Below the pieces are notes generated by a model. The model worked only from the letters and a program-made list of their open reading frames with translations. It had not been told where the DNA came from and searched no databases. DNA of 14,521 nucleotides from assembly GCF_002505485.1 (NCBI RefSeq), contig NZ_DAVG01000019.1, forward strand, positions 54,005-68,525, given 5' to 3'. This document shows positions 14,473 to 14,521 of the stretch, piece after piece. This DNA is from Methanosarcina sp. UBA5. GTDB lineage: Archaea > Halobacteriota > Methanosarcinia > Methanosarcinales > Methanosarcinaceae. Both the position numbers and the translations under genes were made by a program. The first letter of the stretch is position 1; every line of letters begins with the position of its first letter.

Positions 14473-14521
14473 GCTTCTTCCACTTTTTACCACAAAAATG
14501 TAGGAGCACCTAAAATAAGTG

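Noticed and set aside
1..14521. Insertion sequence, integrase, tRNA, rRNA or attachment site
   Set aside because: I saw no transposase or integrase motif, no paired terminal inverted repeats with target duplications, and no tRNA-like cloverleaf on reading both strands.

Overview
The window looks like a chromosomal segment of a methanogenic archaeon, most probably Methanosarcina or a close relative. The basis is AT-rich intergenic DNA with archaeal TATA-like boxes (for example TTTATATA, TATATA), purine-rich ribosome-binding sites (GGAGG, GGGGG), a multi-PAS/GAF HisKA_2-type sensor kinase of the kind abundant in that genus, and a mix of ATG, GTG and TTG starts. This is judged from sequence character only; no database was consulted.

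Layout. (1) 256-3456, plus strand: a large cytosolic sensor histidine kinase (PAS, PAS, GAF, PAS, PAS, PAS, HisKA_2, HATPase). It has no partner response regulator in view, and its base composition is mosaic. (2) 3585-4856, minus strand: a convergent gene for a protein that reads as a tandem ferritin-like protein. A canonical E / ExxH / E / ExxH diiron ligand set is visible only in the C-terminal half. A GC hairpin lies between the two convergent genes. (3) 4857-5367: a divergent promoter region with a long GC-richer leader for the minus-strand gene and 20-bp-phased repeats. (4) 5368-6471, plus strand: a polytopic membrane protein of unknown function. (5) 6716-13043, plus strand: a complete type I restriction-modification locus. 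hsdM and hsdS overlap by 11 bases. A strong terminator-like hairpin and a separate TATA-like element then precede hsdR. (6) 13044-13732: a decayed RelE/ParE-family toxin gene, a possible 31-residue membrane peptide and AT-rich DNA. (7) 13733-14314: an unrecognised protein. (8) 14315-14521: AT-rich DNA ending in a strong TATA box for a gene that starts at or beyond the window edge.

How the parts work together. HsdM and HsdS should form the sequence-specific adenine methyltransferase. HsdR would add ATP-driven translocation and cleavage. HsdR is full length, with intact nuclease, DEAH, motif III and motif VI residues, but the invariant glycine of its Walker A loop reads as glutamate (HTQGSEKS in place of HTQGSGKS). 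This predicts a system that still methylates but restricts poorly or not at all. With the decayed toxin just downstream, the locus reads as a defence segment under relaxed selection. I did not find a wholly new multigene system. The strongest leads are the HsdR Walker A lesion, the RelE remnant, the duplicated ferritin-like protein and several operator- or terminator-like palindromes.
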